Source: Fusarium oxysporum f. sp. lycopersici 4287
Lineage: Eukaryota; Ascomycota; Sordariomycetes; Hypocreales; Nectriaceae
Assembly: GCF_000149955.1 (NCBI RefSeq)
Contig: NC_030997.1
Location: forward strand, 1,782,714-1,846,713
DNA length: 64,000 nucleotides
Reading direction: 5' to 3'
The notes under the pieces were generated by a model that was given only the letters and a program-made list of their open reading frames with translations, was not told the DNA's origin and ran no database searches. Below are positions 10,715 through 22,140 of this stretch, piece by piece (the stretch's first letter is position 1; each line of letters starts with the position of its first letter). The translations under genes and the position numbers were made by a program.

Positions 10715-12124
10715 TATTGCTAGTCAGGCAGTTGGGATAGCTTGGTAGAGATAGGTTATTTTCTCCCGGGTTATTGTACGATTGAATGATTACGTGGTAG
10801 CAGGGTAGGGATGACTCATAATTGCTCCTGGAAAGTATCACGAAATACATGAAATAACATAAACTATTCTTCTGACTTTTAGTTCCAAGTTCATACATAT
10901 ATGGATTAGAAAAGAAACGCCACTGACACTCTTCCCGGTATTGCCTGACAGGTGTTATAACTCTTGAGGCCCTGTGCCCTATTGGGATGAACGTGAATAG
11001 GAGTGACTACACAAACTCTTTGTACTTTTCTAACTCTGTCCTAATGAACCTTTTTTCCAATCTACGACTCATCCGCTGTAACTGCGTCCACGTGTTCTGT
11101 TGGTCTCGTGGTTAGGTGGTTTAGCCTCGTTATACAACATCTCTACTGTAAACATGAGAGGGCATTTGCAGAACACTTTCTCATTTCGAAGCGGAGATAA
11201 GAATTAAACGTGACTCAACTAGAACTTTCAAGAAGGTAAAGGGATGACTACGATTCAGACAGACAGTTCCTTCCAGATAACCCCAGTCCTGTTAACACAT
11301 CATTAGCATGATACAGCTGTTCTGCGGATACCTTGTGTATTTGAATGTCATACCTACTGTGATTTTGTATTCTTGACGGCTTGAGCCGGCATGAGCTGCG
11401 CTTTTCATGTACGCATACGCCACCTCGAGCTGTTACCAGGACTTGGTTCCACTTTGTTTGAGACGATGTTCGCGTATACTCAATGGCTCCCCAGAACAGA
11501 TCTGCGAACCATGTTCTCTATTATCCTTGACATGAGCTGTGTTTTCTCGCCCTTTTCTATGCCAATTACAGTTGTTGCCTGGCATTGCCCAAAAGCAATG
11601 TCAGTACTACGCTGATAAATATCGATAACGTCCATGGTGGAACGCCACAAGCCGGGACTCCGTCGACGCATCTTGTCAATAGTACCAACCAATCTCGATT
11701 TCCTCAAGTTATTCATAGGTGCTGGTTTTAACAGTCAAATCTTGAGTTGTGATAAGTGGCATGATTCCTGCATGTGAGGGGTGGATTTTTGTTGTGATCG
11801 ACAGGATACAGCGTATTTGCAACACCCCCTGTAAAGACCGCTTATGTGACGACAGTAGAATACGCTCGGTGAGTTTGGATACGCTAAATACTCAATACGC
11901 TTTGGAGACCCGATATGCAATTAGAGATCACGGGATTATTGAGAAGCGGGCTTATGGCCCAGTCTTAATGTAAAACATGGCCAAGACTTTTCTAAATAAA
12001 TACACATGCATCTCTATCCAGGACAATCCTTCAACCACCGAAGCTGAGCAATCTCTATAGTATCAAGCTACTCTTTCGATTACACTGCCATCAAAGGCAT
12101 CCAGAGTTTCTCACCTCGTTCAAC
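10715..12124. other. Intergenic, no gene
   Basis: About 1.4 kb with only short, unconvincing open frames on both strands. The part next to 12125 holds the upstream region of the secreted-protein pseudogene. Confidence 0.4.
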
Positions 12125-12478
12125 ATGCACTTCTCCCAGCTCCTGATCACCGCCGCCGCCTTCTTCACCCAAGGCACCCTGGCCGTTGGCATCAAAACCT
12201 ACAGTGGTCGTGACTGCACCGGCACGGAACAGACTCTCACAGTCGATCACAATGCAGCTTGCAATCCCAAGGTTCAGCGTTTCCAGTCTTACAAGTAGAA
12301 CGGATTCGGACCGAGCAACGGCCAGAGAATTGCATTCTACGCTCAGCCTAGTTGCTCTCGGGAGTCCTTCATTTACGACACATACTCTTACAATGGAGAT
12401 TACTTCCATTCCAAACAGTGCTATAATATCGATGGCCATTCCCCTGTCAAGTACGCCCAGGGTGCGAAACTCTATTAG
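12125..12478 (+). pseudogene. Small secreted protein gene with one internal stop
   Basis: The frame begins with a clear signal peptide (MHFSQLLITAAAFFTQGTLA) and continues for 117 codons to a TAG at 12476-12478, but codon 58 is TAG (12296-12298). Downstream of this stop the frame stays coherent and family-like (FGPSNGQRIAFYAQPSCS, then YNGDYFHSKQCYNIDGHSP). Cysteines at CTGT, ACNP, SCS and QCYN suggest two disulfides. No GT-AG intron of normal size removes the stop. It resembles the small secreted proteins common in plant-associated fungi; the function is unknown. Apart from one base the gene is intact, so a sequencing error or a strain-specific nonsense change is possible. Confidence 0.65.
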
Positions 12479-13559
12479 TTAGGTACGTCAACACTTCTGG
12501 TTGAATCAACTTACTAGACGACTTTTCTGACCCGGCTCTCTAGAACAGACCTTTTACCGCTTCCGCCTAAGAGTATCACCAAATGAAGTCATAGAATGAA
12601 CAAGCCCACATTCGTCAGAGGCCGCGGGCAAGATTGACAATAGGAAAGTGTATCACCCCTGATTGAAGAGGATTGGCAAAGAAAAAGACGAAGCACAAGG
12701 CAATGGAATGATGGGAAGAACAATCCTTCCTGGGGATAAAGACTCATTCATTTACTAAAATCCTGCAGGAGGATTCAGCATTATACAGTTCTCTTATTCA
12801 TTCTCTAGTCGAATAGTATTTTGACTATATATACACTCATTTTACTAAGGACAAATCGACAGCATTAAGTGAGTTCCAGCAACCTTAGAGCGAATGAACT
12901 TTCTTTCGTCAGGTATCTTTTCACCCCAGCCTTTGTACATGCCATGCCGCACGGTCTGGTTAAGTAAAACAAGAGAATGAATAATGACAGTGATGCAATG
13001 CACCGTAAACAATATGGTGATTGGAAGATAAAAAGAGTGGAAGAGACTCACAGCACGGAAACTAATCCTACTCTCTGTAATGCTGTTACCCACAATTTCA
13101 ATCCTGTCAAAACAACACCAATGCCACATCTATCAAATAAATATTTGTGTTGTTTTCGGCGCCATGAAAAGTTCTTTGTGTCAGGAACACTCTTCCTTGA
13201 AATATCCTGGTAATTGCATCTTGTAGGCGAAATACAGGACGCGTTTGTCATGTCGGCTTGGTGCGGCGTGACTTCAGACTCAGCAGCGGCTTGCTTTTTT
13301 CACGGGTCAACCTTTGCTTTATGACCCCTTCTTCCTTGCTTTTGACACAATATTGATTACTTGTAGGCTCATTCAATGCCAGCCTCAGCGTTGAGTGCAG
13401 AAGTGGAGGTGACCATGTCATAACTCTATTTTGAAAGACCAAAATGGAAAATTGTCTCCTAAAGGAAGACTGATAAGCACGACTACTTAATATCCAGGTA
13501 TTACCTAGCAAAACTTACAGACCATCAAACAATTCCACAGTTTCTTACAACATTCCAAC
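12479..13559. other. Intergenic, no gene
   Basis: About 1 kb with no supported coding frame on either strand. Confidence 0.4.
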
Positions 13560-13652
13560 ATGGCATCCCATACTATTTCTTCCGAAGCCAAGCAGCTTCC
13601 ACATACTTTTGGTCTCTGGATAGTCCCGAATGTTCGGAAGTGGTATTATTAG
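13560..13652 (+). other. Possible gene-start remnant (30 codons)
   Basis: ATG in a good context (CCAACATGG) preceded by a pyrimidine/A-rich leader typical of fungal 5' UTRs. It encodes MASHTISSEAKQLPHTFGL and stops after 30 codons. Nothing in frame continues it, so it may be the head of a truncated gene. Weak call. Confidence 0.2.
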
Positions 13653-13700
13653 GTACAATTGTTAGCGAGGAAGATACTTTTGATTGTCGGGCTCATCTTA

Positions 13701-14237
13701 TCAAAATGGCGAATCGACAAGGCTGCAGCCAGATCTCGCCAAGACCTTTTTGATCAAAGGCTGGTGTACCTCTACATTCCAAGCATCTCTCGCATCAGCT
13801 AATATTCCATCAACGTCTTCCGGCGACAGATGGCTTCCGACATCCACGTCCAGAAGGGATGTCAAGCTGATCTTGTCCAAGGTTAAGTATTCAGGCCTTT
13901 GAGTTGTTGTCGCTAGATCCCGTGCTCCACCAGGCTCAGGTTTGAGAGCTTGCGTCTTGGAAGCTCGAGAGCTGGATCGCAGACTTGTTGATCTGATGCT
14001 GGCAGATAACTTGGTTGGTGATGATGATGGAGATGTCGCTGGTCTTGGGGGGGTCGGTAATGCTCTTGATGTTTTGTCAACATCTATGTCCTTGACCTCA
14101 TCGCCGTGTTCGGTCTTTGCCGTATTCCTCTTCTTGGTCCTCTCTGGCGTCGTGTCTTGCATTTCATCAAACAGTACTGAGCTGTAGTCAAAGTGATCAG
14201 CCGTCGGTGACCGTTGAGATATATCCAATACCATCAC
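13701..14237 (-). pseudogene. Truncated protein resembling N-part of fungal PD-(D/E)XK nuclease-like proteins
   Basis: Open frame of 178 residues. The first half is a disordered Ser/Pro/Thr/Arg-rich linker (SRALPTPPRPATSPSSSP). The second half contains SLTSLLDVDVGSHLSPEDVDG and DAWNVEVHQPLIKKVL. The pattern of low-complexity linker followed by an 'AWN.EVH.PLL' helix is what I associate with fungal proteins carrying a C-terminal PD-(D/E)XK-like domain, usually 400 residues or more. Here the frame ends right after this helix, and no later nuclease motifs are visible downstream, so the gene looks truncated. The family assignment is from memory of the pattern and is tentative. Confidence 0.4.
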
Positions 14238-14494
14238 GGGTCTGGTGAGTTGGGTTACCAGAGTGAACTTTTATTTGGGCTGGGCGCTCGATGGCTAGGA
14301 CTTGTCGGCAATGTGTTATTATACAATGGATATCCAGTCTAGTTTTATAGGCCCCGTCTGCGAAGAGCGGATAGTGGGCTTGCACAATATAGCATGTGTT
14401 TGACGAGGACAGAGTCCAGATTCCGTTAGATAAATTGGCTACTCTATGCATCTCTGGCTTCTCACGCCACCATCGCGCGATCTCACCGGCTTAC

Positions 14495-15391
14495 CTAGCT
14501 TTCGAAAATACCCTTGTATCCAAGCCATTTGCATGTTGTAGCATCCGATCCCGTTATCTCACAATCGGTCAAGTACTTTCCGTTCCCGAGCACAGGCTCG
14601 GCCTCGACGATAATGCCATGCTCCTGTAGCGATACCTCCTCGTTTGCTGCCGAGATGGCCTTGATGTCAGTAAAGTGTAATTCACCAAAGTCTGGGAACA
14701 GAGTCTCATGGTCCTTGGTCGTCATAAAGCTCTCAACAATCCATTCTGCATGATTCGTGCACAAGGTCCCATTCACAGGGGCGTTTAGTTCTTTTGTAAA
14801 TCTATCACGGTTAGAGCCAGTTATCAACGGATTCTTTGCAACAACTTACTTTTTGTCGGATGTGAAGTTTTCCCACGTGAAGGTACCAGTAACGTTGTCC
14901 TTTTGGGTAACGGTCATGCGCACGTGGTCACCAATCGCAGTCTCGATGCCCTCCGTGTCGTCCAAGAAGACGGGTCCGTCTGGGAACCACTCGTAGAAGG
15001 CGAAAACGCCAAAGTCACCCTCAGGGTCGTATAGGTAGTAATAACCTCCTTGAATGAGACCCCCGTTGTTGATACGCGCAGGATCATCACAGGTATTCTG
15101 GTCTCCACCAATTCCGACCCAAACTGAAGAGCCGTACCTTGCACTGGCATTGTATTAGGGGAAGGTGATATTGGGGATGATGACTTCTGCAGTGACGGAT
15201 GCAAAGCGTGGGCCAGCAACCTCGCCTCCGTTCCAGATATAGCTCGTTCGGTTTTTCACATCTCGGGGCTGGTGTTGAGCCCTGCTCTCAAGCAAGAAAT
15301 TGCGAGAAGTAAACTGCTTTGACTTTGGTATAGCCAATGTTGCGCTATTTGCGAGTGCGCAAAACAGCAATACGTTAGAGAGGAACTTCAT
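14495..15391 (-). pseudogene. Eqolisin (peptidase family G1) with one internal stop
   Basis: Secreted acid glutamic peptidase. The start at 15391 opens a signal peptide (MKFLSNVLLFCALANSATLA) and propeptide. A TAA at 15155-15157 interrupts the mature part (FP-stop-YNASARYGSS). The frame then continues with SVWVGIGGDQNTC, NGGLIQGGYYYLYDPEG and FAFYEWFPDG. A 48-nt intron (14802-14849, GTAAGT to GATAG) leads to LCTNHAEWIVESFM and a stop at 14495. The two catalytic residues of the family are both present: Gln in LIQGG and Glu in AEWIVE. The full frame would be 282 residues, normal for G1 peptidases. Only the single stop argues against function. CAA or GAA is the likely original codon, and no splice option removes it. 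Confidence 0.8.
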
Positions 15392-17747
15392 TGCTGGCAG
15401 TTGTAAGTAATAATAAAAGAATAAATATAGATAAAGGAATTAAAGAGATAAAGTCGGCACAGCCAGCGATCCAGGCCCTTATATTATAACTCACGAGGGA
15501 TTAAAGTGGAATTTCTACTACCGACCAGACTTAGAAATAAGCTTTCTGACCTGAGCATTGGTGGAGTGCTATGAATTCCGTCTCATATTAAGATCCAGGG
15601 GTAATTGGCCAGAAATTCGTTCGACAAACCTCGACCCGCTATACGAGATCCTCTGGCAATTAATCACGCATGGCCTTATGTCCTTCAGACTCCAGCGAGG
15701 ATCTTGCAGTTAGATCTATATTATACCTGCTGTTGCTATAAAGACATCAGGATCTTTAAAGTCTAACTATATAGTGTAGTCTGTAATAAATCATCCCAGA
15801 TGAACCAACACTGTTTGCTCTTCCACATCGTGACTTCAACGCATCCGAAATATGATTACTAAGCGGCTGTTTTGAATCACCGCGCGGCATGTCGTTGCAA
15901 TTATGCCGCTAATAATAAGCATCCTTGACACGGCTCCAACCCTGGTGAATCTCCTCTCTCATTCCTGGCCCGGGCGAATATCATGCCGACAACTGCCCCT
16001 GTCTCGGCATTGCCGTCACCGATCTTTGAACTGCCTGCCGAGAAAAATTGTCCAACATGATCTTGCTCTGTAATAAGAACAAACAATTCATGATTTCAGG
16101 GAAGAAAACAACAGGGCCACTAATGTATTTTAGAATGAGACTAAGACTGTTTCATATTAAGAGCTGTAGACAAAGACAGCTCTACCTTAATCCTCTTTAA
16201 CATCGGCTGCCATGTCACGGAGCACCCTTGTCACTGGCCCCATCGTCGTACAGGCCGTACAAGACTGCCTTTCCTCCAACTTTACCATGCTCGCTGTCAT
16301 ACGCAATGTCTTTGCACTTTTTGAGGCGGCTCGGAAGGTATATGGTGCCTTCAAGGCAAGGGTCTGGTTGACGAAGCAATTAAGCGTATCGTACAATAGG
16401 TCGTCTACTCGAGCGTCGATCGCGGCGCCAGCGATCAGTCATGTGGTTTCTTCACCGACGTTGCGCCTAGTTTCGCGGCCAAGGCCTTTACGACCAGTTT
16501 CCGTGATGCGATAAGGATAAGCTGCTAGAGTATATTGCTATTCCAGACATTGGTGTCCCTGCCGCAGAGGGTTTCATTGATGTGATAAATAGTACTTGAA
16601 GCGAGTGGCTATCGATGACGTGACGGTTCACAATTTCGTTTGTCACTAGCGCTGCTGATAAACGGTCTAATCGTTACGGTATATCGGGGTAGCATTGACG
16701 CCATGACAGAGGAGCGGTCCGACCCCAACAACCTCGCTAGAATGGGAACTGCGCCATCTCCTCAATTGTCCACGTCAAAGTCATGGTGCCATCGGGGCGG
16801 AAGTTCTTCGGGCACGGGGAGTCCCTTCTGTTGTGATAGCTCCTTACCCATGGCTGACAGCATTGAAAAGATCCCGACGCTATACTGAAGATTGGGGAAT
16901 CTCTTGGAGATGGTTGAAAACTTAGGACTTTCACCCTAAACTCACAGATAGATATAGGATATTTCATGGTTAACTTAGGATGCTCTTTTAATAAGCTTAG
17001 CTTAGATTTTTAGTTTGTTTTAGTTATCTATAGTAACTGGTGATTGATATAATAAGCGCTCGGACTCGCGGTATTATCGAAACGGCCTTTCGGTAAATCG
17101 GATGCCATTCCGGCTTAATAACTGCACCACGTGCCGCCCAGTCGAGCCAATGCCTAATCAAGACCCGTCCCATTTGGAACGCCGATGCGCGTTGAATGAC
17201 ATGCTTCTGCTCCTGATAAATGGCTTTCTTCCATTGTCATTGACAGAAACAAGTGCAATTCTGCGTCACATACCGGCTATTCTCTGTACACATCCGCATA
17301 ACCTTACCATCTGCAGTAGCCTAATATCAACTCGGCAACCAGACCCCGAAGCTGGGAGCATCTGGTCCTGCGTCCAATGCCGTGCCCCGAAATCGAGATG
17401 TGACTAAATTATGCCCCAGTGCAGCTGGCGCGCGGGGTTGAAAGGCAAATACACTATCGCAGACTCGAAGCCTATTTTCCCAACAAAGGCGAGACTTCGA
17501 CGGCCACAGGTTTGAGCCCTACCGGAGGATTTGGCCAAGTGAGAAGATTATCCCGACAAGATGAGCCCAATGACGAAAATTAGTGCACAGCTGATCTCAA
17601 CCAATTTCGAATCCTGTGGAGACCCGACACTCCAACGACAGTAAAGCCAATCCGGCCATGACGAGGCAATGAAGTGAATTACCTTGATGCATTCCACTAT
17701 AGCTTTCATTTCAAGAGCATTCGAGTATGACTTCTGTCATTATATCT
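15392..17747. other. Intergenic with weak coding fragments only
   Basis: Starts with the upstream region of the eqolisin. On the minus strand at about 16187-16510 a frame reads ETGRKGLGRETRRNVGEETT, meets a TGA, and continues as DDLLYDTLNCFVNQTLALK to a stop at 16187. It looks like a gene fragment with one nonsense change, but I cannot name it. Plus-strand frames near 16640 and 17102 are not convincing. Confidence 0.3.
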
Positions 17748-19460
17748 TTATATAAAAAGCCAAGAGCCTTCCAGGCTTGATAGCTCATTTACCCAATCCC
17801 AGACAGAATAACCCATGGACAGATACTCGGTCGCGTTAGAACTGTTATATATATGCGAAGAACTGAGATTCGTTTGGTCGTATTTCTCCCATAGCTTTCC
17901 CAAAACCTTTGTAGCATTCTTGGTGTTAGCACAATGCCCTCTGTTCCAGATTCGATCTAAGGTTTTAAGCACCCAAGTTCTAGCTTCGCATGTTGTACTT
18001 GCTGCTCCGACAATGAAGGTTGGCCATATAAGGCACTTAATCAGTTCATCGTCTTCTCGTTCGAGAAATGCGTACGCTGCGATGAGACCTTGAACCTGTA
18101 ATGACTCAGAGGCCAGGGTAGACCCGGTTAGGCAGGCAAGAACACGGCAGGCGTAGATGTCAGCTGAGAGCTGCCAAATAGTACCAAGTCGCGCCAAATC
18201 TTCTGACGAAACTTTTGAGTCTTCTGTAGTGTTATGCACTGCCCACGACACGATATCATATGAACGCATCTTTTGCAGTGCATCTTCAAGGACGACGATG
18301 TTGGAGGTATTTTCACCGAAAACGAAGTCATGCCGTCTCTGCGAGGCAAAGATCTCAACAGTCGATAGAATTTGGACAGGGCATCCGTTCGGCGTGACAG
18401 CGGAGAAAGCTGAAGCCTTTATTGAAGATAGTGTAGAGGCACTGGTCAGAACACCAGGCTTTGCAAGAGACGAACCAAATGTTTGAAGCCTAGGACAAAT
18501 ACTTTAGTTTCTCAAATGACGAGTACCGAAATAGCTTCTGACGCAAAATCACTCACATGGCAGCGTCGTGCAGGAGACTTTGAAGGTTATCATCCCAAGA
18601 GGAAGTACCCTTCATGGCTCCAACTTCAAGCATCTTCTTGATACCCTCAATATGATAGCTCCAAGCGCCAGACCCGCTCTCAAAAATGTCTAGGAAAGCA
18701 AGGAGGACCACGGTTATGAGCAGCGACTGTTGATCCTGAGTGGTTTTATGTATTGCCAATGCTGTAGAGACCAACCCCAGGCACTGGCTTTTGGACCGTA
18801 AATGGTAGTTTACTAATGATCTGATATGTGCGTTTAGCCTGCCTAAAACTGTTCCATTTCGGGTTTGTGGCAGCAATTCCGCCATTGGGCAGTTGGTAAT
18901 ATACTGAATGTAGTGACAGGATGATACTGTCATTATAGCACTTGCTACTGTTGGCATGTTGATCCAGGGAATGACGTTACGATATGGGTTGTCTAACTGA
19001 TCTTGGAGGACCAGAGTTGGGCAAAATGCATTTTGAGACTGTTTGCAGGTTAGCAGGTGATATGTTACACAGAACTAACCCAAAACTAACAATAGTCAAC
19101 AAAGAATCTAGATGTATAACTGAAATCCTTGAATAGAGGCTCAACAAGAGCCACTGGCATCGGAAAACTTCCGGACAGTCTTGTCAACTCCTCCTTCTGG
19201 TGTCGGTGTCCGTGAGAGACAACTGGTGTTGGTCTTTGTAGCGAAGTTTTTTGCGACGGCCGCTGAGTCTGGGCACCTCCAAAAGTCCGGTTTTTCATAG
19301 GCCCTCGCCGAGCCACTCCCTCAACCCAGACCAGGGGTTTCTCGTAGCCGAGGCACTCAACGCCGTGGCTCCAACATTTCAGGCAGTGGGGCACCCCTCC
19401 GTCGCACTTGAGGCGGCGTTGCTTACAGCTCCAGCACTTGCGCGTCCGTGACTGGGTCAT
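17748..19460 (-). CDS. Zn2Cys6 transcription factor
   Basis: Fungal binuclear-cluster regulator acting in the nucleus. The N-terminal DNA-binding domain has cysteines at residues 9, 12, 19, 26, 29 and 36 (C-X2-C-X6-C-X6-C-X2-C-X6-C), followed by basic residues. Exon 1 ends near 19101. An intron at about 19039-19100 is supported by a GCTAAC branch site and AACAG acceptor, but its donor is uncertain. Exon 2 (about 18557-19038) carries LQDQLDNPYRNVIPWINMP and FLDIFESGSGAWSYHIEG, typical of the fungal-specific TF domain (PF11951-like). A second intron (18490-18556, GTGAGT to CCTAG) joins it to exon 3, which ends at 17748. The gene is divergent from the cyanamide hydratase at 20054, so it may regulate it; that is inference from position. 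Confidence 0.85.
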
Positions 19461-20053
19461 CGACGGGTATCTTATGAGTGTAAAGTATTCAAAGGGATGA
19501 GTTTGTGGGAATACAGGAGCTCGTGGCCTGATTGTGGAAAGGTCTATGATGAGAGGGTTCTTTCTGCTCCGCGAGGGCCGATCACAACGTCATCTTCATG
19601 TGTTATGCAATGAACTTTCATTGGTTATTTATGCTACCAGCCCACAAAAGTTCAGTTATTTACTATTCTCAGTTTAGTGCCGATGGCCTAGTTCAAGCAT
19701 AAGTCTCACGCTAGTACGAAACAAGACGTGGATGTGACGCTGAACGTGAAATGGTTAACTGTAACGCCTGAACAGACCGAGACATTAACACGATTCATGC
19801 TTAGTTTCCTTTTCCTCTTCTTTTCCAACGAGGCATTATCTTATGCATGATTCGTCATGAAAGCCCTGCGGGGCAATCTGTAAAATTCCTCCCATTGACA
19901 CCTTTACCATATGTAGGTCTGACGGCCCTTTAGTCGATGTTAGACGCAAGTTTGGGTATAAATAGACGTCCATGAGATACCCATCCTCGACACACTCTTG
20001 CCACCAGCATACTCGCCCAAGTTTCATCGTGCTTCCTACTTTATCTTGACAAA
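19461..20053. promoter_or_regulatory. Shared divergent promoter region (TF / cyanamide hydratase)
   Basis: 593 bp between two divergent start codons. A clean TATAAATA lies at 19957-19964, about 90 bp before the cyanamide hydratase ATG. No Zn2Cys6-type CGG palindrome stood out on reading. Confidence 0.55.
19957..19964 (+). promoter_or_regulatory. TATA box of the cyanamide hydratase gene
   Basis: TATAAATA about 90 bp upstream of the ATG at 20054, the expected distance for a fungal core promoter. Confidence 0.5.
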
Positions 20054-20845
20054 ATGTTGCCCACCGAAGTCGAGGCCAACGGCTGGACTGCCGTGCCTGT
20101 CAGCGCCAAGGCAATCAAGGACTCGGTCGGACAGCTTGTACCCACGCAAACCTACACTCTCCAAGACATTGCTTTCCCTTCTGAGGACAAACTTGTGTCT
20201 GAAGCTCAAGCCTTTGTCAAGGCACGTCTGAGTCAAGAAGCTTATAACCACTCTATGCGAGTATTCTACTGGGGTAAGGATGAATATTTACATTCGATAT
20301 CTTGAGAAAGACATTGCTGAATCATATTAGGATCCATTATTGCCAAGCGTTTGCTACCCAAGCACGCAGAGGCCCTGTCCCCATCCACTTGGGCGCTGAC
20401 ATGTCTTTTGCATGATATCGGTACTGCTGAGGCTTACTTCACTTCAACTCGCATGTCTTTTGATATCTATGGTGGAATCAAGGCAATGGAGGTGCTCAAA
20501 GTTCTCGGTAGCAGCGACGATCAGGCCGAGGCAGTCGCAGAGGCTATCATCCGTCATGAAGACATGGGCGTGGACGGTTCGATTACTTTCCTAGGCCAGT
20601 TAATTCAGCTTGCTACGCTGTATGACAACGTTGGGACGTACGAGGGCATTGAAGATTTTGGCAGCTGGATTGACGAAGCTACTCGGGATAATGTCAACAA
20701 AGCTATTCCTCGTCACGGTTGGTGCTCCTGGTTTGCCTGCACTGTCCGCAAGGAGGAATCCAACAAGCCTTGGTGCCATACTACCCATATTCCTCAGTTT
20801 GATAAGCAGATGGAGGCAAACACTTTGATGAAACAGTGGGAGTAG
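20054..20845 (+). CDS. Cyanamide hydratase (HD-domain, DDI2/DDI3-like)
   Basis: Cytosolic metal-dependent enzyme of the HD superfamily, expected to hydrate cyanamide to urea. Two exons, 20054-20273 and 20331-20845, with a 57-nt intron (GTAAGG to TATTAG) give 244 residues, the usual size. HD metal ligands are visible: H66 in YNHSMRV, H101-D102 in LLHDIG, H149 in IRHEDMG, and a late Asp in LATLYDNVG. The start ATG is preceded by a TATA box 90 bp upstream. The gene is divergent from a Zn2Cys6 regulator. In yeast this family is induced by DNA-damaging and toxic small molecules, so a detoxification role is likely. It is intact, in contrast to the decayed genes to its left. Confidence 0.92.
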
Positions 20846-21059
20846 GCAAAAACAGGTATCTATCGTTAAAGGATGTAGTAATAATAGAATTTCTACAGAC
20901 AATTACTACTGAAGCCTTGTTTATGTTAAAGTCCGAGAGTCCTGGGCCTGCGGTTCTTGGTACGGCATGACGTACTTCAGGTCAGGATTAGACATTGAAT
21001 CAACTGATTTGTGATCCTGCCCTGTGTATTTCCAAGACCCTTCGACACCTAATATTCAC

Positions 21060-21955
21060 GGCTCACGGTCTGGGGTTAGGGTGCATTGAATTAACTGGAA
21101 GTGTTGCATGAGTATTATATTGCTATGTTTAGTCGAACAGATATGCAAGTTCCCACAGGGATCCATTATATTAATATTTAGCACTTGGCCGAAAGAAGGA
21201 AATACAGAACTAGCGGCAATGCAGGTCAGTCTAGTCGCCGAGGGAGCCACCCTATTTTTCTAGCTCTACCTCGCGAATTGTCATGCTTTTATGAGAGGAG
21301 TGGTCCCATCGATGACGCGAATATTGACATTAATATCGGGATTGTTAACTACAAGCTCTACCGTTTATTTATCGCCGGACATGGCTGCAGTGTAAAGGAC
21401 AGTCCGACCTCCGGCGCCTTTTGCATTAACGCGGAAACTCCTTTAGCCAAGGAGCTGTTAAATGGCTTTAATGCTTATGGGATTGGCGTCAAGATTCAAT
21501 GGTCTATTCCCAATCGGACATATACGATTGTCATCTGAATGTGGCATCAGAACCATTATGGCCTCCTTGTTCCGATTTCTAAGTGCTATTTCCGACGGCA
21601 AAACGCTCCTAAAACCCGCTAAAGGATTGAGCTCAACATCTGACCATTAAGGCAGCTCTCTAAACACTTGTTCATGTCCAGCCTCACCAGCAGGTATATG
21701 GCGTTTGTGCCATCTTGATCTCTGCGATTTCTCTCAGCATAGTTTCTTAACAAACTTACGCATTCTGTCTTACCATGGTCAGCGGCAGCTAGAAGTGGAG
21801 TACAGCATACCTACCGTACTTTATGCCAATAGCGTGTTATCCTCATGTACTTGCAATTTGGATTGCCGTTGGATGGTCAAGGAAAAGAAACACCATGGCC
21901 TGTTGCCCTTTTCTCGTCGCTATGTACAAAGCTATGTAATTCAAGGTGCCAACTT
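21060..21955 (-). pseudogene. Ankyrin-repeat gene relic
   Basis: Minus-strand blocks with ankyrin character appear in succession but in different frames and with stops: TLNYIALYIATRKGQQAMVF, then TPLLAAADHGKTECVSLLRN, then a degenerate ALRNRNKEAIMVLM, then GRTVLYTAAMSGDK-stop-TVELVVNNPDINVNI followed by TTPLIKA-stop. The TPL/LAA/GH patterns are those of ankyrin repeats. At least four stops and two frame changes are needed to read through, so this is a pseudogene. No other domain remains recognisable at either end. Confidence 0.65.
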
Positions 21956-22140
21956 ACAATAAAAATTATTATACCTACCCTGCATGTGCTGCAATAAGCG
22001 CTGCGCCATTGGTCTAAAATCATTAGCGATAAGATAAGCGAGGTCAGTCAAGCTGATAAGATTTAACAAAAGAAATACTCCGATAACAAGACACTTCATT
22101 GTCGCGAAATGTAACCAGCCAAGCAAAACAAGACCACATA

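Noticed and set aside
11091..11150. Second tRNA-like string (GGTTAGGTGGTTTAGCC)
   Set aside because: No B box or matching acceptor stem downstream.
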